Source: Jejuia sp. UBA6058
Lineage (GTDB): Bacteria > Bacteroidota > Bacteroidia > Flavobacteriales > Flavobacteriaceae
Direction: 5' to 3'
NCBI GenBank assembly: GCA_002428965.1
Contig: DIYI01000012.1
Coordinates: 186,001-250,000, forward strand
DNA length: 64,000 bases
Part shown: positions 8,051 to 16,692 of the stretch, piece by piece
Layout: each line of letters starts with the position of its first letter
How positions within the stretch are numbered: position 1 is the first letter of the stretch
Position numbers and translations under genes: made by a program
Notes under the pieces: model-generated
Told to the model about the DNA's origin: nothing
Databases searched by the model: none
What the model saw: the letters and a program-made list of their open reading frames with translations, nothing else

Positions 8051-10062
8051 ACTTTTCTAGGTAAGGGAAAATCTATATGTACTTTAGTTCCTACTTCTGT
8101 TTTACTTATTTTACAATGTCCCTCTAGCATTTCTACCCTTTGATTAATATTCATAATACCAATACCTTCTTTATGCTTGTTGTTTATACCAATACCATTG
8201 TCTTCAAATACAATGTTGAAACGCCCACTAGTGTCTCTAAAGTTTTTAACATTTAGTGTAGTGGCATGAGAATGTTTCTCAACATTGTTAAGCACTTCTA
8301 GCAGAATGCCATAAATATTATTTTGAGTACTTATAGGAAGTGTATTTAAAATTTGAGGGAACTGGTTTTCAAGTTCTACAAATACTTTTCCATACAATTG
8401 AAACTCCGTTAAACGAGATTTTATAATATCTGTGAATTTTTGTTTTCCCATGTACATCTCTAATGGGTAAAGCCTATGTGAGACCGTTCGTATTTGTTGA
8501 TTCATCTTTTTAAGATCTTTGGTAATACTATCAACATTTTGGTTTAAACTCGAAGATCTTTTTAAAGCTAGCACCCTTAGCCGCAATCCATCAAAATTTG
8601 TAGTAATTATATCATGTAAATCGCGCGCTATTCGTTTTTTGATAATTTCTTGACCTTGGTATATAGCATCTAATTTTTCAAACTTTGCTGTTTGGGTAGC
8701 TGTTTTTTGTCGTTGTAAAAAAAAGCGATACACCAAAGTAATCAGTAGCACGATAATACCCAGTATAACTAGTACGAGATTTTTAATTTTAATATTCTGG
8801 TTCTTTTCTGCTAATAAAAATTGTGCATTTTTGTTAGCCAGATTTAAAGACAATATTTCGTTTTCCCTCTGTTCATTTTCAAACCTATTTTGAAGTGTTT
8901 GTACTATTTTTGTTTGCTCGGTGTCGTAAATCTCCTTGTATAAATCAGAATATTGTATTTCGCTTTCTAAGGCTTTTTCGTAGCGCTTAGATTTTTTATA
9001 ATACTCTGCTTCATTTTCGTAAGTACTTAAAATTGCACGTTTATCTGTTACAGCAGGAAGTATTTGATTAGCCTTATTTAAATACTGTCTAGCTTCTTTC
9101 AGGTTATTATACTCTAAAAACAAACTTGAAATACCATTGTAACTATATAATAAAGAACTAGTATCTTTTAAAGTTTCCTTTTTCAGTATTGCCTCTAAAA
9201 AGTAGCGTTGAGATAACGATTTCTCTCCTATAGCCCTGTAAGTGTTGGCTAAATTTGCTAGTAAAATAGCATATTGTTTACCTTGTTCATTAAAATAACC
9301 TAATGCACGTTTATAATTAACTATAGCAGAATCGGTAACCTTTAAATCATCGTAGACATTTGCTATATTATTAAAGCAAATACCCTTACCTAAAGAGCTA
9401 CCTAAATTTTTTTCCATCTTTAGGGCTTCATAATGATACTCTAAGGCTTGATGGTGATTTCCCATTTGATTTTGAATATTGCCAATAGTAGTATTTACAT
9501 CCGCTAATTTTGATATATTTTCTTCTTCCATAAAACCTTTAAAAGCCTTAATGGCATACTTTAAAGCTTTTTCAAAACTTTGCTGGTTTTTGTAAACCTT
9601 AGCCGCTTGTAAAAACGCTTTGTAACTTGAATTATCCGTTTCAAAATTTTCAAACAAGCGTATACTTTTTTCTATATAAAACAAAGTACTATCATGTTCA
9701 TTACTTCTATCTTTTAGCAATGCCATATTAAAGTTCAAGCTAGCGGCTGTTTTTGAAGTACTATCCAATGCAAGTCCTTTTCTATACATATACTCTGCTT
9801 TGGAAACCGATTTTTTGATATGATATATTACTCCGATTTTTTTATAAATAACTACAGCGTCTTCTACATAATTATTATCTAAGGCTATCGCTAATCCTTT
9901 TTTGAATAGAACTAAAGCTTCATCCTTATTTATTTTTTGCAAATCATCACCTTGCTGTATTAACTGTTTAACAGTAGCCCTGTCATTTTCTTCTGAAAAG
10001 GATTGACTATAAACAGGTAACATACATACGTAAAAAAGTATGAGAGGAAGGTTGATTTTCAT
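8047..10062 (-). CDS. TPR-containing NarX/HisKA_3-type sensor histidine kinase
   Basis: The 671-residue protein starts with a signal peptide (to about residue 20, PVYSQ). A long TPR array (about 25-390) follows, then a coiled coil and one membrane helix (about 428-448). HisKA_3 has the phosphoacceptor in ARDLHD (His483), and the HATPase domain has N-box EVLNNVEKHS (589-598) and G-box EDNGIG (620-625). Topology puts the TPRs in the periplasm. It shares this plan with the kinase at 5274-7058, although the catalytic cores belong to different families. Upstream it is divergent from the surface-protein genes starting at 10262. Confidence 0.92.
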   Translation of the reverse strand: MKINLPLILFYVCMLPVYSQSFSEENDRATVKQLIQQGDDLQKINKDEALVLFKKGLAIALDNNYVEDAVVIYKKIGVIYHIKKSVSKAEYMYRKGLALDSTSKTAASLNFNMALLKDRSNEHDSTLFYIEKSIRLFENFETDNSSYKAFLQAAKVYKNQQSFEKALKYAIKAFKGFMEEENISKLADVNTTIGNIQNQMGNHHQALEYHYEALKMEKNLGSSLGKGICFNNIANVYDDLKVTDSAIVNYKRALGYFNEQGKQYAILLANLANTYRAIGEKSLSQRYFLEAILKKETLKDTSSLLYSYNGISSLFLEYNNLKEARQYLNKANQILPAVTDKRAILSTYENEAEYYKKSKRYEKALESEIQYSDLYKEIYDTEQTKIVQTLQNRFENEQRENEILSLNLANKNAQFLLAEKNQNIKIKNLVLVILGIIVLLITLVYRFFLQRQKTATQTAKFEKLDAIYQGQEIIKKRIARDLHDIITTNFDGLRLRVLALKRSSSLNQNVDSITKDLKKMNQQIRTVSHRLYPLEMYMGKQKFTDIIKSRLTEFQLYGKVFVELENQFPQILNTLPISTQNNIYGILLEVLNNVEKHSHATTLNVKNFRDTSGRFNIVFEDNGIGINNKHKEGIGIMNINQRVEMLEGHCKISKTEVGTKVHIDFPLPRKV

Positions 10063-10218
10063 TAAGAATTGTTAAGCCTCCACCAAATTAAAAAATATTG
10101 GATGAAAATTACCTAGGTATGAGAAAAATACGGGAATTTACGGATTGCAATCTCTTGGTTTTAGAATTAATATTGAACTATTAAGATTGCCCAAAAATTT
10201 ACCATGTTTCTCTTGCAG

Positions 10219-10244
10219 ATTGTTAAGCGTTTGCTATTAACAAT
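10219..10244. promoter_or_regulatory. Inverted repeat in the divergent kinase/lipoprotein intergenic region
   Basis: Arms attgttaa (10219-10226) and ttaacaat (10237-10244) lie 18 bases before the ATG at 10262. The right side reads gctattaacaat, which recurs at 13226 just before another gene of the cluster. An operator or leader-element role is inferred. Confidence 0.35.
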
Positions 10245-10261
10245 TTAAAACATCGGAAATC

Positions 10262-10870
10262 ATGAAAATTAAATTTACACTTCTAGCGTTAGTCTCATTA
10301 CTTGTATGCAGTTGTAAAAGTGATGATGATGGCTTAGTTGGTTTTGATGGTTCTTTAAGAAGTATTGAAGACTTTTACAGTCCAGAATTACTAGATGCTT
10401 TGGAAAATTTAGGCTTTCAAATAAATCCTGGGAATACACCTCCCAATTTACAAGGTTCATTTATTTTTAGCCCTTTAAGACTAGAAAACTCATCTGTACC
10501 AACTGATTCTCCAGGTGACTTATTTAACGACTATTTAGCCACTTTCAAAAACCAAAACAACAGTAACCTAACGATTGACTATAACGGCAAGCACAGTGGT
10601 TTCTCTCAGCAAGATGAAGGTAATGGTGCTTTTATTTCAGGAGAAAACGATACGTTTTCTATGTTTTTAAAAACAACTTCTCAAATAGACAATTCTGTTT
10701 TAACAGAAACAACCATAGCTATTTCTGGAAAAGTAGTAGAAACAGGATTAGAAAATGTACAAATGGCTGTAATGATGTTGGATAACAAAGGAAATCCTGA
10801 TGGTGTCTATATACCTGACAATACAGGGAGATTACTTTATGATACAGACAAATTTTCACCAAAACAATAA
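10262..10870 (+). CDS. Predicted lipoprotein of unknown function
   Basis: This 202-residue protein has a signal sequence and lipobox (LLVCS-C, Cys18) followed by KSDDD, an acidic start typical of exposed flavobacterial lipoproteins. The mature part has no motif that I recognise; it is rich in Asn, Ser and Thr and probably beta-structured. It is the first gene of a plus-strand run of exported proteins that starts divergently from the NarX-type kinase, so it is a candidate target of one of the two signalling systems. The next gene starts 31 bases downstream. Confidence 0.8.
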   Translation: MKIKFTLLALVSLLVCSCKSDDDGLVGFDGSLRSIEDFYSPELLDALENLGFQINPGNTPPNLQGSFIFSPLRLENSSVPTDSPGDLFNDYLATFKNQNNSNLTIDYNGKHSGFSQQDEGNGAFISGENDTFSMFLKTTSQIDNSVLTETTIAISGKVVETGLENVQMAVMMLDNKGNPDGVYIPDNTGRLLYDTDKFSPKQ

Positions 10871-10901
10871 TTAATATTTAACCACTCTAACACAAAGAAT
10901 T

Positions 10902-11423
10902 ATGAAAAAAATTATTTTAATAACTGTAGCAGTACTAAGTTTATCCTTTATCAATGACGCAAATGCACAACGTTACACTGAGGAAGGCGCAATAGGGGTA
11001 GGTTTAGCTTGGACCTCTTTAAACTACGGTGTTTCAGCAAAATATAACTTTACAGAAGAGCATACAGGGCAAGTTATTGTAGGTTCGGCAAACTATGGTT
11101 TTAGCTTTTCTGGTGCTAGTAGTTTTTCACTTACAGGTAGATATGCCTATAATTTTGAAGCAGGAGATATCGATTTCGCAGCGTTTCAACCATATGTTTA
11201 TGGACAAGTAGGTTATTGGACCTATAAATATGATTTTCTAGGTACTTCATTCAATCAAAACTCTATAGCTATTGGTGCTGGTGGTGGTATTGAGTGGTCT
11301 ATAAATAATTTTATTGATGGATTAGCCTTTTCTTTTGAATTGGGTTACACCCGTATTTCATTTGATGGAATAGCATCTATCGGCGGGTTTAACGGCGGTG
11401 GCGGTATACACTACTATTTCTGA
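10902..11423 (+). CDS. Predicted outer-membrane beta-barrel protein
   Basis: The 173-residue protein has a cleavable signal peptide ending ANAQ (residue 23). The rest alternates short polar turns with amphipathic aromatic strands and ends in the aromatic terminus GGGGIHYYF, typical of small eight-stranded outer-membrane barrels. Glycine- and tyrosine-rich strands fit this. No enzymatic motif is visible. It lies between the lipoprotein at 10262 and the repeat protein at 11531. Confidence 0.8.
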   Translation: MKKIILITVAVLSLSFINDANAQRYTEEGAIGVGLAWTSLNYGVSAKYNFTEEHTGQVIVGSANYGFSFSGASSFSLTGRYAYNFEAGDIDFAAFQPYVYGQVGYWTYKYDFLGTSFNQNSIAIGAGGGIEWSINNFIDGLAFSFELGYTRISFDGIASIGGFNGGGGIHYYF

Positions 11424-11472
11424 TAATTAATTATAAGGGAAGCTTCCTTAAGACAGTTTCCAAACACAATTG

Positions 11473-11504
11473 GGTACAGTGTTTTTGATTTAGTACACTG
11501 TACC
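11473..11504. promoter_or_regulatory. Perfect 10-bp inverted repeat before the four-repeat protein gene
   Basis: ggtacagtgt (11473-11482) pairs with acactgtacc (11495-11504) over a 12-nt spacer, 27 bases before the ATG at 11531. It is not followed by a T-run, so an operator or mRNA leader hairpin fits better than a terminator for the preceding gene. Confidence 0.4.
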
Positions 11505-11530
11505 TATTTACCTAAAAATTGGTAATTAAA

Positions 11531-13216
11531 ATGCAAATAAGAAAACATTCACTAACTATACTTTCGTGTTTTTTTGTGCTATTTAGCCAAATTTATGCGC
11601 AAGATTTAAGTGGCCATATAAAAACCATTAGTGAAGCACTACAAACTGTGGCGGCATCTAAAACCGAATATGCCCAAATTATAAAGAATACTACTTCAAA
11701 TTATATAAATTATCATATAAACGAGATTGATACCAAAGGAAATTCAAAAGAGACAATCTTCAATTTTAGTTTTGCCGATGTTGATATTAACACAGTACGT
11801 ACTATAACGAAAAAGGATGTTATTCTTGTACAACTTATTATAAAGAGCAAACAGAAACTTATAAAAAAAACCACCAATAATGGAGATAAGGTTGGTTATG
11901 TTGACAATATATACCTGTATGCAAAAAACATTGATAATGGACGGGAACTAGTAAAAGCAATAAAGGAAATAATTCCTATTAACGAAACACTAGAAAAAAA
12001 CAAATTAGCACTTACCTCTTATAAAGATCATCAAAATTGGTTGGTAAACAACATTAAAGATATAGATTTTATAAAAAACCAGATTATTCAAAAAATTGAA
12101 TTTGGCGCTTCTAATAATGGTAACATTAAACTAAATACCACCATAAATTCAAAAAGTAAAACCATTAACTACAACTATGAGTTTAATCTCGCCACAATAA
12201 ACCCAAACAGCCTAACATTTAGAATAAATGGGGATGAATTCCATTTAGAAATTACAAATAGAAGGAACATAAAAGCCATTAAAGTTTACAAAGACGGGCA
12301 ACAAGAAAATTACACAGGAAAACTAAGGCTTTATTGTGCGGATATAGAAAATGCAAATGACTTATATAAAGTTTTAAAGGCAGCTATACCTCTAGCTGAA
12401 AAAGCCTTCGAAAAATCTAAACCCAACATTTCCTCTACTGAAAACGCAATAAATTACATTAATACAACCTTGCAGGACGTGCTGGCTCACAGTACAACCT
12501 ATACTCAATATATAAAAGGTGATTGTGTTAGCAAAATTGGTGTAACAGAGGCTAACATAAAAGAAACAATTGCGCATGAGTTTAGCCTAAATTTTGCAGA
12601 CATTAATTTGGACAATATCGATTATAGTTCTAGCAAAAACGAACTATATGTTGAAATAAACACCAGAAAACAGGCAAAGTTTATTAGGCATATTAAAAAC
12701 AATGCATTGCAAAACTACGCTAATGCGCTAAAACTATACGTAAACAACATTGAAGAGGCGATGCTTACAAAAGAAGCCTTTCAACGTATTGTAAAAAATT
12801 GTGAGGTCTCTAAAACGGTAAATCACAGTACTATTCCAAAAGCGTTAGAGGGCTTAAAAAAGGAGATAACTATTGTAAAAGTTGGTGATAACAGTTATGA
12901 TCAAACGTTTGAAATAGTAACAAATTCACCTTACGTCGTTAAGCTCACCTCGGTATATTCAAATTTAAAAAGTAGTAAGGAAACCATTTATGAGTTTGGA
13001 TTGAAGGATATTAACCCCAAAACAATTGCAATTACTACATCTGGTAAATATGCCATGGTAGAACTAAGCACGAGGCATCTTGAGAAAATTATAAAAACCT
13101 ATCAAGATGGCGAAATAAAAAGTTATGCTCACAAAATAGCAATTCAGGCAACTGATATTGAAAATGCTAGAAACATTAGAAAAATCTTAATATATACAAT
13201 TCAAAAATTAGAATAA
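11531..13216 (+). CDS. Exported protein with four degenerate ~135-residue repeats
   Basis: I chose ATG 11531 because it begins a good signal peptide ending IYAQ; an upstream in-frame TTG adds only four residues. The 561-residue protein contains four copies of one domain of about 135 residues. Each has a helical start, a central strand pattern [YF]xFxLxDINxxxI (about residues 77, 216, 349 and 487) and an end like LRLYxxDIENAxxLxKxLK (about 130, 266, 401 and 538). I do not know the family. The copies are diverged, so duplication was old. It is secreted or periplasmic and sits in the surface-protein run beside the two-component systems. Confidence 0.85.
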   Translation: MQIRKHSLTILSCFFVLFSQIYAQDLSGHIKTISEALQTVAASKTEYAQIIKNTTSNYINYHINEIDTKGNSKETIFNFSFADVDINTVRTITKKDVILVQLIIKSKQKLIKKTTNNGDKVGYVDNIYLYAKNIDNGRELVKAIKEIIPINETLEKNKLALTSYKDHQNWLVNNIKDIDFIKNQIIQKIEFGASNNGNIKLNTTINSKSKTINYNYEFNLATINPNSLTFRINGDEFHLEITNRRNIKAIKVYKDGQQENYTGKLRLYCADIENANDLYKVLKAAIPLAEKAFEKSKPNISSTENAINYINTTLQDVLAHSTTYTQYIKGDCVSKIGVTEANIKETIAHEFSLNFADINLDNIDYSSSKNELYVEINTRKQAKFIRHIKNNALQNYANALKLYVNNIEEAMLTKEAFQRIVKNCEVSKTVNHSTIPKALEGLKKEITIVKVGDNSYDQTFEIVTNSPYVVKLTSVYSNLKSSKETIYEFGLKDINPKTIAITTSGKYAMVELSTRHLEKIIKTYQDGEIKSYAHKIAIQATDIENARNIRKILIYTIQKLE

Positions 13217-13256
13217 AAACAAATAGCTATTAACAATAATTCCTAAAATTAAAACG

Positions 13257-14291
13257 ATGAAAACAAAGATCACTTTTTTAACAACAACCCTTCTTTTATC
13301 ATTTATGGTAAAAGCTCAAAGCGTAATAACCGTAGATAATTCGGTTGGATCCAATGCTCAATACAGTAATCTACAAAGTGCTATTTCCGCTGCCAGCGCA
13401 GGAGATGTTATTTATGTGCACCCATCCGAAATTAACTATGGTACCAATATCACAATAGACAAAGAAATCAGTCTTTATGGTTTTGGCCATAGTGATCCAG
13501 ATAAAGAAACAATGGTTTCAGACTTTATATTATCCAACAATGCATCAAATGTTATAATTTCTGGATTTCACATAACTGATGACATATATACCAACAATAC
13601 TTCAAGCCTTACTAATTTAGTAATAGAGAATAACCAAATTGACTCTGATATTCTATTTGATAGCTCTGGAGGTGTAGATAATATAGTAATTCGCGGAAAC
13701 ATTGTTGATCAAATTGGTTATGGTAGTACTTCGAGCTCAAGAGATAACTACACAAATACAATAATATCAAACAATATAGTAACAAATTATATCGGATTGA
13801 AAAACCACCAATCAATAAGCATAAAAAATAATATTTTTTTAAGCCCAAATAGCAGTTATCCAATATTTAATGCAGGAGATGCAAGTGGCAGTATTACTGT
13901 TCAAAACAATATTTTTTATTATGATTCCGGTAGTGTTTTAAATCCAGACGCAGATGGTGTTATTTTTGAAAACTGCTTGACATATAATATTGGCTCTGGA
14001 AGCTTGATAGCACTTAATGGTTCTAATAATCTAGACAATCAAAACCCTAATTTTGCGAGCGCACTTGACACAAGTTTTGATGCTACAGATGATTATAGTC
14101 TACAAGGAGGATCTCCTGCTATTGGCTCTGGTGTAGGAGGCATAGACATGGGAATTTTTGATGGAAGCGCTTTTACCTTTAATAACTTTGGTTATACTAA
14201 TGGTATTCCTACGGTAAAAATTACGGATATCACAGATAGAATAGCACCAGGAGCAAACTTAAGTGTTACCATAAATACTAACGCCAATTAA
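13257..14291 (+). CDS. Secreted parallel beta-helix protein
   Basis: The 344-residue protein has a signal peptide ending MVKAQ. From about residue 35 it shows the pattern of right-handed parallel beta-helices: LQSAISAASAGDVIYVHP, then repeated rungs such as NVIISGFHI, NLVIENNQI and SISIKNNIF. This resembles pectate-lyase-like or choice-of-anchor proteins, but no catalytic residues can be assigned. The C-terminus (TVKITDITDRIAPG) has no full T9SS tail. The next gene begins one base after its stop, so they are translated together, and that neighbour does carry a T9SS tail. Confidence 0.82.
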   Translation: MKTKITFLTTTLLLSFMVKAQSVITVDNSVGSNAQYSNLQSAISAASAGDVIYVHPSEINYGTNITIDKEISLYGFGHSDPDKETMVSDFILSNNASNVIISGFHITDDIYTNNTSSLTNLVIENNQIDSDILFDSSGGVDNIVIRGNIVDQIGYGSTSSSRDNYTNTIISNNIVTNYIGLKNHQSISIKNNIFLSPNSSYPIFNAGDASGSITVQNNIFYYDSGSVLNPDADGVIFENCLTYNIGSGSLIALNGSNNLDNQNPNFASALDTSFDATDDYSLQGGSPAIGSGVGGIDMGIFDGSAFTFNNFGYTNGIPTVKITDITDRIAPGANLSVTINTNAN

Positions 14292-14292
14292 T

Positions 14293-15501
14293 ATGAGACT
14301 ACTTTTAGCAAGTGTCTTTGTATTCCTGTTTAGTAGCTTTTCCATACTGGCTCAAAGCATTACCAGTGGTGAGTATTTTTTTGATACTGATCCTGGGGTG
14401 GGTAGTGGTACGCCTTTAACAGTAAACGGTAATATGGGACAACTAACCCAAACATTTTCCATCCCTACAACTAGTTTGTCTGATGGATTTCACGACTTTT
14501 ATATCAGAACTTTTAACAGTGATAATAACTGGAGTTTATACGATAGACAAGGCTTTTATCTTAAAAGTTTTAGTGCCTCGAATATTTCAAATGTTGAATA
14601 TTTCTTTAATACAGATCCTGGAGTAGGTAATGGCATAGACCTTACTGTGAATTCGAATACTGGAGAACTCACTCAAACCTTTATCATTCCAACCGGAGGA
14701 CTTTCAGAGGGTTTTAATAGTCTATATATTAGAACATATAACAGCGCAAGCAATTGGGGTTTATACGATAGGCAGCTTTTCTACTTAAAAAGTTTTGACA
14801 TGTTTACCATTACAGCCGCAGAGTACTTTTTTAATACCGACCCAGGTGTTGGTAACGGAACCGCATTAACCGTCGATACTAATACGGGGCAATTGACTCA
14901 AACATTTTCTATCCCAACTACGAGTCTAGGCGAAGGTTTTCACAGTTTTTATTTGAGAACCCAAGACAATGCTGATAATTGGAGTTTATATGATAGACAA
15001 ATTATTTATATTAAAGATTTTGATCTTTCTCCTGATGAAGTGAATGCAGCTGAGTACTTTATTGATAATGATCCTGGTGTTGGAAACGGAACTTCAATCA
15101 TTTTTGGCAACCCATCTTTATCTACTCAAACTCTAAACATAGATTCTACCGGATTATCAGATGGAGATCATATTTTTTATGTTAGAGTTCAGGACACAAA
15201 CGGAGATTGGTCTATCTATGATTCCGCTAGTTTTGTTATTGACTCTAGTCTTGGACTTGAAAATAGTCTTTTTAAATTAATAAAATTGTATCCAAATCCA
15301 TTTGCAAGTGAGCTTTCAATAGATATACCTTATAATTCAAAAATTATAAAAACCGAAATTTACAATAACATTGGACAAACCGTATATCAAAGTAAAGAGA
15401 ATTTTAAAACCATAGAACTATCTCATTTAAAAAGTGGAATTTACATCCTGAATCTCAAAACTGATATTGGATCTGCCTCTTTCAAAATAATTAAACAATA
15501 A
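14293..15501 (+). CDS. T9SS-secreted protein with four 75-residue repeats
   Basis: The 402-residue protein has a signal peptide ending SILAQ. Four repeats with a period of 75 residues begin near 26, 101, 176 and 253 with xEYFFxTDPGVGNGT, and continue with LTQTFSIPTTSLxEGFH and NWSLYDRQ. Residues about 325-402 form a type A T9SS sorting tail (LYPNPFASELSI, IYNNIGQTVY, LKSGIYILNL, FKIIKQ). The product should cross the outer membrane through T9SS and be anchored or released at the surface. The repeats are more alike than those of the gene at 11531. It follows the beta-helix gene by one base and ends before a terminator. Confidence 0.9.
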   Translation: MRLLLASVFVFLFSSFSILAQSITSGEYFFDTDPGVGSGTPLTVNGNMGQLTQTFSIPTTSLSDGFHDFYIRTFNSDNNWSLYDRQGFYLKSFSASNISNVEYFFNTDPGVGNGIDLTVNSNTGELTQTFIIPTGGLSEGFNSLYIRTYNSASNWGLYDRQLFYLKSFDMFTITAAEYFFNTDPGVGNGTALTVDTNTGQLTQTFSIPTTSLGEGFHSFYLRTQDNADNWSLYDRQIIYIKDFDLSPDEVNAAEYFIDNDPGVGNGTSIIFGNPSLSTQTLNIDSTGLSDGDHIFYVRVQDTNGDWSIYDSASFVIDSSLGLENSLFKLIKLYPNPFASELSIDIPYNSKIIKTEIYNNIGQTVYQSKENFKTIELSHLKSGIYILNLKTDIGSASFKIIKQ

Positions 15502-15540
15502 ATTGCTATTCACAATAATTCTTACTTGTGGGTGTTTACG

Positions 15541-15570
15541 AAGCGAATCTTTTATAGATTCGCTTTTTTT
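15541..15570. terminator. Bidirectional terminator between surface-protein cluster and fbp
   Basis: aagcgaatc (15541-15549) pairs with gattcgctt (15557-15565), followed by T8 on the plus strand. The fbp stop on the minus strand abuts it. Confidence 0.8.
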
Positions 15571-16576
15571 ATTTAGTATTCTTCATAAACTCCTCAGCCT
15601 TATCCACCATATTTTTACTACCGCAGATAAAAGGCACACGCTGGTGTAATTCCGTAGGTTCAATATCCATAATTCTTGCAAAACCATCACTAGCTTTGGC
15701 ATTCGCTTGTTCTGCTAAAAATGCCATAGGGTTGCATTCATATAGTAAACGTAGTTTTCCGTTAGGGTTTTTTGAACTCTGCGGATAGAGGTAAATACCG
15801 CCTTTAATCATATTTCTATGAAAATCAGACACTAATGAACCTATATATCTGGAAGTATACGGTCTATCCTCCTCTTCTTTTTGACAATACTTAATGTAAT
15901 TTTTTATCCCTTGCGGAAAGTGAATGTAATTCCCTTCATTAACCGAATAAATATTGCCATCTTCTGGGAACTTCATATCAGGGTGAGATAAATAAAAAGA
16001 CCCAATTGCAGGATTTAAAGTAAACCCATTAACACCATCACCCGTAGTGTAAACCAACATGGTAGATGTGCCATAAACCACATAACCCGCAGCTACCTGC
16101 TCACTTCCTTTTTGCAAAAAATCCTTGAGTTGTACAGGAGTGCCTAAAGGTGTCACTCTTCTGTAAATTGAAAAAATAGTTCCTACAGATACATTTACGT
16201 CAATGTTAGAAGAACCATCCAATGGATCAATCAAAACCACATATTTATTTTGATGATTTTCATCCTGACTATTTATGGCAATAAAATCGTCTTCCTCCTC
16301 ACTAGCTAAACCGCAAATAATATTTCTTCTCGTTAAAGTTTGAATAAACTTTTCATTCGCATACACATCTAATTTTTGCTGATCTTCACCTTGAATATTA
16401 GTATCACCCGCAGCACCAATTATATCTACTAATCCCGCCTTATTTACCTCATGATTTACCACTTTTGCAGCTAGTCTAATAGAATTTAAAAGACTTGATA
16501 ATTCCCCCGAAGAATACTTAAAGGATGCTTGGTTTTCTATAATGAATTCACCAAGCGTTTGCTTTTTTCCAGCCAT
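15569..16576 (-). CDS. fbp: Fructose-1,6-bisphosphatase class I
   Basis: This 335-residue enzyme hydrolyses fructose 1,6-bisphosphate to fructose 6-phosphate in gluconeogenesis. It has the metal-binding core VLIDPLDGSSNID, upstream acidic SEEEDDF, the CNPMAFLAEQA substrate segment near the C-terminus, and normal length. The start MAGKKQTLGEFI fits homologues. It is divergent from the GNAT gene at 16693. Confidence 0.96.
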   Translation of the reverse strand: MAGKKQTLGEFIIENQASFKYSSGELSSLLNSIRLAAKVVNHEVNKAGLVDIIGAAGDTNIQGEDQQKLDVYANEKFIQTLTRRNIICGLASEEEDDFIAINSQDENHQNKYVVLIDPLDGSSNIDVNVSVGTIFSIYRRVTPLGTPVQLKDFLQKGSEQVAAGYVVYGTSTMLVYTTGDGVNGFTLNPAIGSFYLSHPDMKFPEDGNIYSVNEGNYIHFPQGIKNYIKYCQKEEEDRPYTSRYIGSLVSDFHRNMIKGGIYLYPQSSKNPNGKLRLLYECNPMAFLAEQANAKASDGFARIMDIEPTELHQRVPFICGSKNMVDKAEEFMKNTK

Positions 16577-16667
16577 AGTTTGAAAGTTTGAGTTTAGATC
16601 TTTGATAAATATAATGAACTCAATTTTTCTAGCCTTAAAAACTTAAAAATATTACTCAACTTTAAAC

Positions 16668-16675
16668 TATATTTG
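16668..16675 (+). promoter_or_regulatory. Candidate -7 element for the GNAT/aspartate kinase/acyltransferase operon
   Basis: TATATTTG matches the Bacteroidetes -7 consensus TAnnTTTG, 17 bases before the ATG at 16693. No clear TTG lies 19-21 bases upstream, so confidence is limited. Confidence 0.5.
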
Positions 16676-16692
16676 AACTTAATCTTAATAAT

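Noticed and set aside
11519..11530. TTG at 11519 as start of the four-repeat protein
   Set aside because: ATG 11531 directly begins a normal signal peptide; the extra residues add nothing.
14365..15260. Regular repeats considered as a CRISPR array
   Set aside because: The repeat unit is 225 bases, in frame, and encodes a protein domain; there are no spacers or cas genes.
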